From Vibrio sp. Isolate34 (GTDB taxonomy: Bacteria; Pseudomonadota; Gammaproteobacteria; Enterobacterales; Vibrionaceae), in assembly GCF_022397915.1 (NCBI RefSeq), contig NZ_JAKEUO010000020.1, positions 18,419 to 82,418 on the forward strand: a DNA stretch of 64,000 nt. The letters run 5' to 3'. Shown here piece by piece: positions 16,546 through 25,653 of the stretch (the first letter of the stretch is position 1; each line of letters opens with the position of its first letter). Below the pieces are notes generated by a model, which ran no database searches, was not told where the DNA came from, and worked only from the letters and a program-made list of their open reading frames with translations. The position numbers and the translations under genes are program-made.

Positions 16546-17064
16546 TTAACGTTCTTCTAGCATTTTTACGATCTGGTTGGCTACCACTTTTGCACTTTGG
16601 TCGTCAGTACGAACTGTGTAGTCCGCCACTTCTTCGTATAGTGCGTTGCGAGATACAGCTAGATCTTCTAGCACATCACGCGGGTTGTCTGTTTGAAGTA
16701 GAGGGCGTTTCTTGTCGCGGTTAGTGCGAGCAAGTTGCTTTTCAATTGTTGTCTCTAGGTATACAACAATGCCTCGTGCAGATAGACGGTTACGGTTTTC
16801 TTTGCTCAGCACTGAGCCACCGCCTGTCGCAAGAACAATACCTTGTTCTTCTGTCAGATCGTTGATTACAGATTCTTCGCGCTTACGGAAACCATCTTCG
16901 CCCTCAACATCAAAAACCCATGCGATGTCTGCGCCAGTGCGCTCTTCGATCACAGTGTCAGAGTCTAAAAACTCCATATGAAGTTGGGAAGCTAGGTGTC
17001 TACCAATTGTACTTTTGCCGGCGCCCATTGGGCCAACAAGAAAAATATTGCGTTTCTCAGCCAT
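16546..17064 (-). CDS. aroK: Shikimate kinase I
   Basis: Phosphorylates shikimate in aromatic amino acid synthesis. The 172-residue P-loop kinase has Walker A GPMGAGKSTIGR (about 11-22), the shikimate-binding aspartate in LDSDTVIE (about 32-39) and the ATGGGSV loop (about 79-85). Its length and the aroKB arrangement distinguish AroK from AroL. It is the first gene of the aroK-aroB pair and lies 176 bp after pilQ; the gap contains a folded RNA element. Confidence 0.97.
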   Translation of the reverse strand: MAEKRNIFLVGPMGAGKSTIGRHLASQLHMEFLDSDTVIEERTGADIAWVFDVEGEDGFRKREESVINDLTEEQGIVLATGGGSVLSKENRNRLSARGIVVYLETTIEKQLARTNRDKKRPLLQTDNPRDVLEDLAVSRNALYEEVADYTVRTDDQSAKVVANQIVKMLEER

Positions 17065-17145
17065 GTTTTTAGCAGTAATTTACAACGTTAATTCAATGAC
17101 ATCGCCACAAGGTAGGTCAGTACAAGTACTGAAATTAAAAGGCCC

Positions 17146-17208
17146 GTGGCACCGATTCCTCACAGATAATTCGTGATAAGACCCGAAATTATCAAGGTTA
17201 GGTGCCAC
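17146..17208 (-). ncRNA. Nested hairpin element between pilQ and aroK
   Basis: An outer stem pairs GTGGCACC (17146-17153) with GGTGCCAC (17201-17208). Inside it, GATAATTCG (17165-17173) pairs with CGAAATTATC (17184-17193) across one bulged base. On the minus strand, the direction of both neighbours, the outer stem is followed by GGGCC and TTTTAATTT. It starts 33 bases after the pilQ stop and ends 81 bases before aroK. It may be the pilQ terminator or a structured aroK leader; I cannot decide from sequence alone. Confidence 0.5.
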
Positions 17209-17240
17209 TAATGCAACTTTATTTTTAATCTAATTGTTCA

Positions 17241-18959
17241 TTACTGAATCACAACTTTAGGCGTGACAAAAATAAGCAGTTCACTTTTACCCACATTTTC
17301 GTAGCTTCGACGGAACAATGCACCTAACAAAGGTAGGTCTCCTAACACAGGAACTTTATCGACTGTGCTGCTCACGCTGTGTTGAAATATTCCACCAAGA
17401 ACGACCGTTTCACCATTATTAACAAGCACTTGCGTACCTATTCTTTGGGTGTCTATCGCGACCGCTTCCCCAGTTCCGGTTTTTACCACTTGGCCGGGTC
17501 TATCTTGAGTCACACTCAAATCCAACACCAAGCGATTGTCGGGCGTTATCTGCGGCGTCACTTTAAGACTCAATACCGCTTTCTTAAATGCGACCGATGT
17601 AGCACCACTTGAAGAGGACTCTAAGTAAGGAATTTCAGTACCTTGCTCAATATAAGCGGGCTTTTTATTGGTGGTGATTAAGCGTGGGCTAGAAATGATC
17701 TCAGCTTTCGACTCTTGTTGCAGTGCCGACAGTTCAAGGTCGAGCAAAGTATCCGAACCAAGCTTGGCCACCTGAAAGGCAATGCTTGATGCATTCGGCG
17801 ATGTCGCCCCCAAGTTAACGTTGAGGTAGTCATCAATCACACTGTTGCCGCCATCATCGTCATACGGCGTGATTTGTGATGGATAGTTGCCTTCTATTGA
17901 ACCGCCAACGGTGAAGCTTCCGTTGGTCGAGGAAGCTCCCCAGCGCACACCAAGCTCATCAAGATTACCCTCAGTAACGGTTACGATACGCGCCTCTATT
18001 TGCACTTGCTTTACTGGGATATCCAAGGATTCAATGATGCCTCGTATCACGGCAATGTTCTCTTCCAACTCACGAATCAACAGAGAGTTGGTACGCTCAT
18101 CAATAGTAATAGAGCCCCGATCAGACAACATACTCACCGCACCCTCACCGCCAATCATGTCAGCGATGTCGGTGGCTTTAGCAAAGTTGATCTTGATGAT
18201 TTCTGATTTGAGCTCTCCCAACTCCTCTTCCAAACGAGATTTCTCTAGTGCTTGCTGCTCTCGAAGGTCTAATTCCGCTTTTGGCGCAACCAAGATGACA
18301 TTACCATCCACGCGCTTATCCAAGCCTTTAACTTGCAAGATAATATCGAGAACTTGCTGCCAAGGTACGCCATCTAAACGTAAAGTCAGGTTACCCGCGA
18401 CCGAATCCGACACGACAAGGTTGAAGTCGTTGTAGTCAGCGATCAACTGAAGGACGTTTCGTACTGGGATATCTTGGAAGTTAATTGAGATCAGCTTGCC
18501 CTCTTTCTCTAGGATGCCTTTCTCAGCTGTCGTTTCATCGATAGCTGGCTTACTGATCACCACCTCAATGAAGCGACCTTTTAGATTGTATTCATACTGG
18601 TAGTCATTATTGATGGTCGCGAGAAGCCGAGTGCTCGGTGTCTCTTTGTAGACTTCAATCCCTTCAACTAAGGTGGCGAAATCTTTCACATCCAGAAGGT
18701 AGAGTTTATCGTCATCAACTTGAGTATTGAGTAACTCTATGCTCAAGCCTTCCTGAGCTCGCTGCACATCGACCACCGCAGTGGTGGTGGCTAGCTCAAT
18801 AATGATGACGGCGTCTTTATCCTTATTAACCCTAAAATCAATATTCTCTAATTTATTAGGCAAGCTCTCTGCGTGGCTGAGCACGCTAAAAACCAACATC
18901 ACAGACACAGCAAAACCTTGTAGAGCCTTGCTCACTAATCCACTTATTCCTTTATTCAT
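17241..18959 (-). CDS. pilQ: Type IV pilus secretin PilQ
   Basis: Forms the outer-membrane ring through which type IV pili extend; in vibrios the pilMNOPQ set also serves DNA uptake. The 572 residues have a signal peptide (cleavage near SHAES), an N-terminal AMIN-type domain (about 35-140), the STN domain (ISINFQDIPVRNVLQLIAD, about 152-170), one N1/secretin-N domain (about 255-325) and the secretin core ending with VPVLGDLPLLGALFRR and ELLIFVTPKVV. It is the last gene of pilM-N-O-P-Q. The length is near that of V. cholerae PilQ and shorter than that of Pseudomonas. Confidence 0.95.
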   Translation of the reverse strand: MNKGISGLVSKALQGFAVSVMLVFSVLSHAESLPNKLENIDFRVNKDKDAVIIIELATTTAVVDVQRAQEGLSIELLNTQVDDDKLYLLDVKDFATLVEGIEVYKETPSTRLLATINNDYQYEYNLKGRFIEVVISKPAIDETTAEKGILEKEGKLISINFQDIPVRNVLQLIADYNDFNLVVSDSVAGNLTLRLDGVPWQQVLDIILQVKGLDKRVDGNVILVAPKAELDLREQQALEKSRLEEELGELKSEIIKINFAKATDIADMIGGEGAVSMLSDRGSITIDERTNSLLIRELEENIAVIRGIIESLDIPVKQVQIEARIVTVTEGNLDELGVRWGASSTNGSFTVGGSIEGNYPSQITPYDDDGGNSVIDDYLNVNLGATSPNASSIAFQVAKLGSDTLLDLELSALQQESKAEIISSPRLITTNKKPAYIEQGTEIPYLESSSSGATSVAFKKAVLSLKVTPQITPDNRLVLDLSVTQDRPGQVVKTGTGEAVAIDTQRIGTQVLVNNGETVVLGGIFQHSVSSTVDKVPVLGDLPLLGALFRRSYENVGKSELLIFVTPKVVIQ

Positions 18960-18994
18960 ATTTACATCTCATATCCACATCATGTGACATTGGT

Positions 18995-19516
18995 TTACTT
19001 CAGAGCCAGCCTAACGTTGCGCTTATTCCAACAACCTAAGCCATCTGGAAGAGTTTCATTAATCTGAACGTACTGGCTCGTCACCTTAGTAACTCGGCCA
19101 TTGTTTAGGCCGATAAACTGGCCTTTCTTGACGTTTACCACGTTGCCTTTCGGTGTTTGCACTAACCCAAATACACTTGACCCACTGCCCATCACGCCTC
19201 TTAAACGCAACTTACTCAGCGGGTACTTCTCTAACTTTCCGTTACGAGAGCGAGCGCTAGGTTGCCAGCAGTCTTTCTTAACCAAAGGTTGGTTTTGCAC
19301 AATGGCTTCTTTAGGGAGTTCAAAGGGAGGACGAAAGGCTCGGCGCTGATAAGTCGCGGCCAAGAACTCAGTTGCGGGGACAAGTTGCTCGACGTCTTTT
19401 CTCGCCTTGGCTTCAACCTGCACCACAAAGTCTTCAAGTGAATCTTGATTGGCTTTACAACCTGACAACGCAAGCAGCAACACGATTGAGTAAAACGCGC
19501 TATTGGGTTTCATCAT
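18995..19516 (-). CDS. pilP: Type IV pilus assembly lipoprotein PilP
   Basis: Inner-membrane lipoprotein linking the PilNO complex to the PilQ secretin. The 173 residues begin with a lipoprotein signal peptide whose lipobox LSGC places the modified cysteine at about residue 20. The periplasmic part ends with a small beta domain (LRLRGVMGSGSSVFGLVQ, about 103-120; GQFIGLNNGRVTKV, about 137-150) typical of PilP. Its start overlaps the end of pilO by 17 bases, indicating translational coupling. Confidence 0.93.
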   Translation of the reverse strand: MMKPNSAFYSIVLLLALSGCKANQDSLEDFVVQVEAKARKDVEQLVPATEFLAATYQRRAFRPPFELPKEAIVQNQPLVKKDCWQPSARSRNGKLEKYPLSKLRLRGVMGSGSSVFGLVQTPKGNVVNVKKGQFIGLNNGRVTKVTSQYVQINETLPDGLGCWNKRNVRLALK

Positions 19517-20111
19517 TGACCTCCGATTTAAACTGGTAGGTATAAGCTCTAACCCTAAAGTGCAGCGTGCTGCTTTCTTGGCTGACTCGCTGCCAGTTCA
19601 CATCATCAAAGCTAATGATGCGCGGCAGCTTGGCGATAGCCGCTGAGAAATCACCAATCTCATGGTAGTCACCCGTCAGTTCGATATTGAGCGGTAAACG
19701 ATAGAGGAACTCCTTGTTCTGCTTTTGTCCCCAATCGATTCGAGTGAAGGTCAGCGAATTATCCAATCCGAGTTCATTCACAGACGCCAACATACTGGCC
19801 AGTTCTTTTTGAACCGGCAGCTGCTCTAACAGATAATCGTAGCGACTGGTTAGCTCATCCAACTGGCTCTGCAATTTAGGTAAGGCCGCAACCTTGTTGG
19901 CCTTGATTCGTAAGGTCGTCTTTAAGGTTTGTTCTTGTTGCTTCATCTGCTGCAGTTCATCATCGAGTGGCAACACATAAAGCCAAGTGCCGACACCTTG
20001 GATTAACACCATTAATACCAGAATGACTAAGAGCTGGGGCAGCAACGGCCACTCGGTGATCTCATCAACATCAAGATCCTGAAAACTCGTCAAATTTTGA
20101 AGGTTAGCCAT
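19500..20111 (-). CDS. pilO: Type IV pilus inner-membrane protein PilO
   Basis: Partner of PilN in the alignment subcomplex of the pilus machine. The 203 residues have a short cytoplasmic tail, one transmembrane helix (PQLLVILVLMVLIQGVGTWL, about 25-44), a coiled coil (about 52-95, ELQQMKQQEQTLKTTLR) and a C-terminal periplasmic ferredoxin-like domain. It overlaps pilN by 8 bases and pilP by 17 bases. Confidence 0.93.
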   Translation of the reverse strand: MANLQNLTSFQDLDVDEITEWPLLPQLLVILVLMVLIQGVGTWLYVLPLDDELQQMKQQEQTLKTTLRIKANKVAALPKLQSQLDELTSRYDYLLEQLPVQKELASMLASVNELGLDNSLTFTRIDWGQKQNKEFLYRLPLNIELTGDYHEIGDFSAAIAKLPRIISFDDVNWQRVSQESSTLHFRVRAYTYQFKSEVNDETQ

Positions 20112-20703
20112 GACTCGCCTCCTTCCCTTTACGGTTCGCCGTGGTGCTTTCTAAAGAAATAGGACTGAACACAAAAGAGACCTTGAAGGTCTGGAACTCT
20201 TTATTGAAGCGCTTGCGGTTATGAACGATAGAGTGCATCTCAACACCTTCCAGAGAATCAGAACGTTCTAGGTTGTCCAACATGGTGGCGAGACGGGCCG
20301 TACTGTCGCTGATGCCCGACATTTCAATCTCCTGACCATTCATCTTTATCTTGTCAACATACACGCCTTCAGGAATCAGCTCCGGCATCAGGTTCATGAA
20401 GTCGGTGGTCTTATTGCGGCCAAGCTGCAAAGACTCCACCACATCCAGTCGAGTGAGAATGGCTTTATGCTCTTGTTCCGCGACTTTCAGTGACTGAATT
20501 TGTCGGTCGAGCTGAGCGATGTATTGATTGAGATAGTTGAGACGCGCTTGCTGCTTGGCTTGTTGGTCGTGAAAGTAGTTACCGACCGCCCATTGCCCAC
20601 CAAGCGCGATGATGACGCCAAGAATAACCAAATGAACGAAACGCTTCTTATGCTGAGCACGAATCTCATCGCGCCAAGGCAGCAGGTTAATTTGATGCAA
20701 CAT
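20104..20703 (-). CDS. pilN: Type IV pilus inner-membrane protein PilN
   Basis: Binds PilM through its cytoplasmic N-terminus and PilO in the periplasm. The start MLHQINLLPWRDE contains the conserved INLLPWR motif that docks on PilM, so the ATG at 20703 is chosen over the upstream 20730. The 199 residues include a transmembrane helix (about 22-40), a coiled coil (about 45-85) and a ferredoxin-like domain. The start lies inside the end of pilM (17-base overlap). Confidence 0.94.
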   Translation of the reverse strand: MLHQINLLPWRDEIRAQHKKRFVHLVILGVIIALGGQWAVGNYFHDQQAKQQARLNYLNQYIAQLDRQIQSLKVAEQEHKAILTRLDVVESLQLGRNKTTDFMNLMPELIPEGVYVDKIKMNGQEIEMSGISDSTARLATMLDNLERSDSLEGVEMHSIVHNRKRFNKEFQTFKVSFVFSPISLESTTANRKGKEASHG

Positions 20704-21712
20704 GCTTCTCTCCCTGCCACTTGAGCCCACTCATCGCCATACCCGCGGCAATGCCAAAGTTTTGCCAGTCCATGGGCAGTCGACGTCGCTTCGCTACTTT
20801 GTTCTCAAACAGAGACAAAGGATTCAGCGACTCACAGCTCAACTGAAAATGGCGCTCTAGCTCTTCAGTAACCATCGGGATGCTGGCTCCCTCGCCCATT
20901 AACCAGATCCCTGAAATAGGCTGAAGTGCATTAACTGAAGAATAGAGCTGCAACTGACGCTTAAGCTTTTCGATCAAATTGACAATAAATCGGTGGGTAT
21001 CTTCAGCCGTGCCGAACACGCCTTCTATATCACTCGGGTTATCTGAACTGCGAAGATCTAGAGTACCAAAGGCGATGTCTTTATAGAAAGGTGCTGAATT
21101 CTGCGGAATAATCCCTAGCGAGGTTTGGTCGATTCCAACATCCACCAACAACCAGTTCTTCTTATCGGGATACAAGCGCGAAGCCAATTGCCAGATATTA
21201 AACAGCCCGTGCGCCTGCGTATCAACAACCACAGGTTTAAAACCCGCTTTAGTTAGCGCATCAGCTCGGCTATCGACCACTTCCTTACGAGTGGCATACA
21301 CCTGATAACTGCTCGTCGAACCTTTACCAAATCGTTTGTCTTCCAGCTTTATAAAATCTAAACTCAGCTCCTCGATAGGAAAGGGAGACTGGTGAGCAAA
21401 GGTTTGATAGATCGAAAACTCTTTTTCTCTGTCTTCTAACTCACTCTCTATTTGCAGTACTTTGCTGATCACTGTGTTATCAGGTACCGAAATGGCGACG
21501 TTGCGGCAGCCAAAAGGCAGTCCTTTCCTAAGTTCTTTGAGTTTCTTAACAGTTTTCTGATACTCCAAAGTATGGTTAGCTGTAAAAATGTCGTCCGAAA
21601 TCGGCAGCTCTTTGTATCCCACTAGGGCATACAACTCCCCCACGGGTTTTAGTACCACGGCTTTAATGCTGTGATGATTTATATCTATACCTGTAATTAA
21701 TGATGAACCCAT
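20687..21712 (-). CDS. pilM: Type IV pilus actin-like protein PilM
   Basis: Cytoplasmic actin/FtsA-like ATP-binding protein that anchors PilN and the pilus motor. The 341 residues begin MGSSLITGIDINHHSIKAV, with the first phosphate loop. A second nucleotide motif is VDVGIDQTSLGI (about 147-158) and the adenosine motif is IWLMGEGASIPM (about 275-286). I use the ATG at 21712, where the family sequence begins. It is the first gene of the pil operon and is divergent from mrcA across 151 bp, an arrangement conserved in many gammaproteobacteria. Confidence 0.94.
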   Translation of the reverse strand: MGSSLITGIDINHHSIKAVVLKPVGELYALVGYKELPISDDIFTANHTLEYQKTVKKLKELRKGLPFGCRNVAISVPDNTVISKVLQIESELEDREKEFSIYQTFAHQSPFPIEELSLDFIKLEDKRFGKGSTSSYQVYATRKEVVDSRADALTKAGFKPVVVDTQAHGLFNIWQLASRLYPDKKNWLLVDVGIDQTSLGIIPQNSAPFYKDIAFGTLDLRSSDNPSDIEGVFGTAEDTHRFIVNLIEKLKRQLQLYSSVNALQPISGIWLMGEGASIPMVTEELERHFQLSCESLNPLSLFENKVAKRRRLPMDWQNFGIAAGMAMSGLKWQGEKHVASN

Positions 21713-21863
21713 GTGACCTAGCTCCTGAAGTGCCAAGCATTTCGTTGATTATCTAGGGGTTGTGATTATTAGTTAAATAAGCGTTAATAAACGAAAGCTA
21801 AGTTTTTAGCCTAGAGTACAAGGGTTTGCTGCTTATCAGCCTTAACTAATCAGGGATTATCCG

Positions 21864-24425
21864 GTGAAGTTCATAAAGCGATTATTCATATTTACATTGA
21901 TTTGCATGATTCTTGGAGTCAGTACAATTTTCGGGTTTTATTATTACGTAAAACCAGAGTTGCCTGATGTTGCCACTTTGCGCGACGTAGAACTCCAAAC
22001 GCCGATGCAAGTCTTCAGTCAAGACGGTAAGTTGATCTCTCAATTTGGTGAAAAGCGTCGCAACCCAGTGACTTATGACGAGATTCCTCGCCACCTGGTT
22101 GAAGCATTAATTGCTACCGAAGACAGTCGTTTCTACGAACACCCAGGTATTGACCCAATCGGTATTACTCGTGCAGCGATCGTGGTTGCTATGTCGGGTT
22201 CTGCAAAACAAGGGGCGAGTACTATTACTCAGCAGCTTGCGCGTAACTTCTTCTTATCTAATGAGAAAAAGATCATGCGCAAGATTAAAGAGATCTTCAT
22301 TGCGATCCACATTGAGCAATTGCTTAGCAAAGAAGAGATCATGGAGCTGTACGTAAACAAGATCTTCCTAGGCCACCGTTCATATGGCTTTGGCGCTGCT
22401 GCACGCGTTTACTTTGGTAAAGACCTCCCTGAACTGACTCTGAGTGAAATCGCTACGCTTGCGGGTATGCCAAAAGCACCGTCTACAATGAACCCTATCT
22501 ACTCTGTTGAGCGTGCAACCAACCGTCGTAACGTTGTATTACGTCGTATGTTGGATGAGCAATACATCACCCAAGAAGAATACGATGAAGCTCGCAACGA
22601 AGAACTTATCTCGAAGTACCACGGTGCAGAGATTGAACTGAGCGCACCATATGTTGCAGAAGTTGCACGTGCTTGGATGGTGGAACGCTATGGCGAAGCC
22701 GCTTATACATCAGGCATGAAGGTCTACACGACCGTTGATTCAAAACTACAGAAAGCAGCGAACCAAGCCGCGATTAAGAACCTGCTTGGCTACGATGAGC
22801 GTCACGGCTACCGTGGAGCAGAAAAAGTATTATGGCAAACTGAGCAATCGGCTTGGGACCACGACAAAATCGTTAAACACCTAAAATCGCAACCAACCTA
22901 CGGTGACCTAGTTCCTGCGGTTGTAACTGCTGTTGATTCGAAAAGCGCTCAGGTTTGGGTTAAAAACCAAGGCGAAGGCACAATTGAATGGCAAGGCATG
23001 AACTGGGCACGTAAGTTCCTAACAGACGACCGTCAAGGCCCTGCTCCCTCGCAAGCAAAAGAGATTCTTGCTGTTGGTGAGCAAGTTTGGGTTCGTCATG
23101 AAGCCGTAACAGGCGACGAAGTCTCTGAAGAGCCGACAGAAGAGTCAGCGACAGCAGAATCGGAAATACCTGTTGTTTGGCGTCTAAGCCAAGTGCCAAA
23201 TGCAAACACTGCATTTGTGGCAATGAACCCGAACAACGGCGCAGTATTGTCGATGGTCGGTGGCTTTAACTTCGTACACAACAAGTTCAACCGTGCGACG
23301 CAATCTATTCGTCAAGTTGGTTCTGGTATCAAACCATTTATCTATTCAGCAGCGATTGAGAAAGGCTTAACACTGGCTTCACTGATCAATGATGCGCCAA
23401 TCAACCAATGGGATAAGAGCCAAGGTACAGCATGGCGACCAAAGAACTCACCACCAACCTACGTTGGCCCTACTCGTTTACGTATTGGCTTAGCTCAATC
23501 GAAAAACGTAATGGCGGTACGTGTACTGCGTGAAGTTGGCTTGGATGATACTCGTAACTACCTAACTCGTTTCGGCTTTGATATTGATGAAGTACCTCGT
23601 TCAGAGACTATTGCTCTGGGTGCAGGCAGCTTAACGCCTATGAAAGTAGCGCAAGGTTACTCAGTATTCGCTAACGGTGGTTACTACGTTGAACCTTTCT
23701 ATATCAGCCGCGTTGAGACACCATTTGGTGAGACTGAGTTTGAAGCAACACCGAAGGTCGTGTGTAAAGAAGATTGCAAACAGACAATTACCGCAGATCC
23801 AATGGCGGATGAGTTTGCCGAGCAAGACGTAGATGCGAAAGTGCAATACGCACCTCAAGTTATCTCTGAGCAGAACGCATTCCTTGTTCGTGAAATGATG
23901 TACAGCAACATCTGGGGCGGCGGTGACTGGAGCCAAGGTACGGGTTGGAATGGTACAGGCTGGCGTGCTCAACCATTGAAGCGTCGTGACATTGGTGGCA
24001 AAACCGGTACGACCAACGACTCGAAAGATACTTGGTACAGCGGTTACGGCCCTGGCATGGTTGCAACGGTATGGGTTGGCTTTGATAACCACAACCGCAA
24101 CCTAGGTCGCACTAAAGCGAACTCGAACCTTGGTAAGAACCAAATTACTGGTGCAGAAGCTGGTGCGAAAACAGCAGAACCTGCATGGGTTGATTTCATG
24201 GGTACAGCACTCGCAGGCGTTCCGGCTCAACGTAAAGAGATTCCGGAAAACATCGTCCGCGTTCGTATTGACCGTGATACAGGCTTACTGACTAACAAGT
24301 TCGATAGCTCATCAATGTTCGAGTACTTCGAAAAAGGCACAGAGCCTACCGAGTACATCACCGAACGTTTCAATGATGACATCTACTCAACCTCATCAGG
24401 TGAAGCAGTAGAAGAGCTGTTCTAA
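21864..24425 (+). CDS. mrcA: Penicillin-binding protein 1A
   Basis: Bifunctional peptidoglycan synthase in the inner membrane. The 853 residues have an N-terminal anchor helix (LFIFTLICMILGVSTIFGFY, about 7-26) and a GT51 transglycosylase domain with EDSRFYEHPGIDPIGI (about 88-103) and GASTITQQLARN (about 115-126). An inserted OB-like domain (about 310-430) is followed by the transpeptidase with SGIK (active serine, GSGIKPFIYS, about 492-501), SKN (LAQSKNVMAV) and KTG (GGKTGTTND). The start codon is GTG, preceded by CAGGGA. It is divergent from pilM and ends at a palindromic terminator shared with oxyR. Confidence 0.97.
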   Translation: MKFIKRLFIFTLICMILGVSTIFGFYYYVKPELPDVATLRDVELQTPMQVFSQDGKLISQFGEKRRNPVTYDEIPRHLVEALIATEDSRFYEHPGIDPIGITRAAIVVAMSGSAKQGASTITQQLARNFFLSNEKKIMRKIKEIFIAIHIEQLLSKEEIMELYVNKIFLGHRSYGFGAAARVYFGKDLPELTLSEIATLAGMPKAPSTMNPIYSVERATNRRNVVLRRMLDEQYITQEEYDEARNEELISKYHGAEIELSAPYVAEVARAWMVERYGEAAYTSGMKVYTTVDSKLQKAANQAAIKNLLGYDERHGYRGAEKVLWQTEQSAWDHDKIVKHLKSQPTYGDLVPAVVTAVDSKSAQVWVKNQGEGTIEWQGMNWARKFLTDDRQGPAPSQAKEILAVGEQVWVRHEAVTGDEVSEEPTEESATAESEIPVVWRLSQVPNANTAFVAMNPNNGAVLSMVGGFNFVHNKFNRATQSIRQVGSGIKPFIYSAAIEKGLTLASLINDAPINQWDKSQGTAWRPKNSPPTYVGPTRLRIGLAQSKNVMAVRVLREVGLDDTRNYLTRFGFDIDEVPRSETIALGAGSLTPMKVAQGYSVFANGGYYVEPFYISRVETPFGETEFEATPKVVCKEDCKQTITADPMADEFAEQDVDAKVQYAPQVISEQNAFLVREMMYSNIWGGGDWSQGTGWNGTGWRAQPLKRRDIGGKTGTTNDSKDTWYSGYGPGMVATVWVGFDNHNRNLGRTKANSNLGKNQITGAEAGAKTAEPAWVDFMGTALAGVPAQRKEIPENIVRVRIDRDTGLLTNKFDSSSMFEYFEKGTEPTEYITERFNDDIYSTSSGEAVEELF

Positions 24426-24460
24426 CTAGGGTCTGTTGAACCCAGTAACATGAACCAACA

Positions 24461-24498
24461 AAAAGGGTTGATATGAATTCATATCAACCCTTTTTTTA
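24461..24498. terminator. Bidirectional terminator, perfect 36-bp palindrome
   Basis: Positions 24461-24496 form an exact palindrome with 18-base arms around GAATTC. Both ends are A/T tracts, so it can terminate mrcA on the plus strand and oxyR on the minus strand, two convergent genes. Confidence 0.92.
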
Positions 24499-24537
24499 TT
24501 TCGACAACTTGAGCTGTCTAGGCTCTGAGTTTGAACA

Positions 24538-25431
24538 TTAGAGCGCTTTTTCTAATTGCGTTCGGATAGTCTCAGCCAGTTGCTCGAAACGTCCTTTCAA
24601 TGGAGAGCCCGGTCGGTAAGCAACAACAATGCGACGTGAAGGTGTTGGGTTCACCGCAGGCACGTAACACACACCGTCTTTCTGCTTCTCTTTCGGTACT
24701 GATAACTGCGGAAGCAAAGTAATACCCGCCCCAGCTGCCACCATGTTGCGTAGAGTTTCTAAGCTGGTCGCTTTAAAGCGCTCGTCATCTTTTGCACCTG
24801 CAGCAAAACAGAAGCCTAAGGCTTGGTCTCGTAAGCAGTGACCATCACCCAGCGCCAGTACTGTCTGCCCATTTAACTGCAGCATATCGACGCTGTCTTG
24901 TTGAGCCCACTCATGGTCACACGGTACAGCGACACTTAATGGCTCGTCATATACATCAATCTCTTTGAACACCGCCGTTTCATCAACCGCAGCCAGTACC
25001 AAGCAATCGAGCTTGCCATCTTCTAGTTGGCTCACCAATTGATGAGTCTGTGCTTCATGCAAGTAGAGCTCTAGCTCAGGAAAGCTCTCTTTCAGATGAG
25101 GAACAATCTTAGGCAAGATGTAAGGGCCAACCGTCGGAATAAAACCAATGTGCATAGGCCCCGTCATTGCTTCGCCGTGTCCACTCGCCATATCTTTAAA
25201 GGTCTTCACCTCGTTGAGAATACGCTTGGCTTGCTCAACAAGTTGTAACCCTGATTCTGTAAATATCACCTTCCTTGGGCTACGCTCGGTTAACTGAAGT
25301 CCAATTTCATCTTCGAGTTTGCGTATTTGACCGCTCAGTGTGGGCTGACTTACAAAGCACGCTTCTGCCGCTTTTCGGAAGTGTTTGTGCTCTGCGAGCG
25401 CCACCAAGTATTCAAAGTCACGAATGTTCAT
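24538..25431 (-). CDS. oxyR: Hydrogen peroxide sensor and regulator OxyR
   Basis: LysR-family activator switched on by disulfide formation under peroxide stress. The 297 residues have the N-terminal winged helix (MNIRDFEYLVALAEHKHF; SQPTLSGQIRKLEDEIG, about 28-44). The effector domain carries the two redox cysteines in GHCLRDQALGFCFA (about 197-210), spaced nine apart as in E. coli C199/C208. It is divergent from the peroxiredoxin-glutaredoxin gene, with a clear OxyR-type operator in between. Cytoplasmic tetramer. Confidence 0.97.
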   Translation of the reverse strand: MNIRDFEYLVALAEHKHFRKAAEACFVSQPTLSGQIRKLEDEIGLQLTERSPRKVIFTESGLQLVEQAKRILNEVKTFKDMASGHGEAMTGPMHIGFIPTVGPYILPKIVPHLKESFPELELYLHEAQTHQLVSQLEDGKLDCLVLAAVDETAVFKEIDVYDEPLSVAVPCDHEWAQQDSVDMLQLNGQTVLALGDGHCLRDQALGFCFAAGAKDDERFKATSLETLRNMVAAGAGITLLPQLSVPKEKQKDGVCYVPAVNPTPSRRIVVAYRPGSPLKGRFEQLAETIRTQLEKAL

Positions 25432-25504
25432 GATCAGTCTCTTACCTCAGGTTTTAATAAGAACAAGGGTTTTCATAGCAACATTTAAAAGAAAAATGCT
25501 CTTG

Positions 25505-25541
25505 ATAGAATTTACCTATCAAAACCATAACATCAAACGAT
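25505..25541. promoter_or_regulatory. OxyR binding site
   Basis: ATAG (25505), CTAT (25516), ATAA (25527) and CGAT (25538) are each separated by exactly seven bases. They match 14 of 16 bases of the OxyR consensus ATAG-N7-CTAT-N7-ATAG-N7-CTAT. The site lies between oxyR and the peroxiredoxin gene, and fits both autoregulation and activation. Confidence 0.85.
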
Positions 25542-25653
25542 TAGAGCTATCAAAGAATTTATCTAATAATGGGCTCAACAAAACGAAACAGAGCAACGAA
25601 AAACGTTAAGCTCTAATAGAACAAAATTAAAAATACTATTTAAGGAAATCAAT

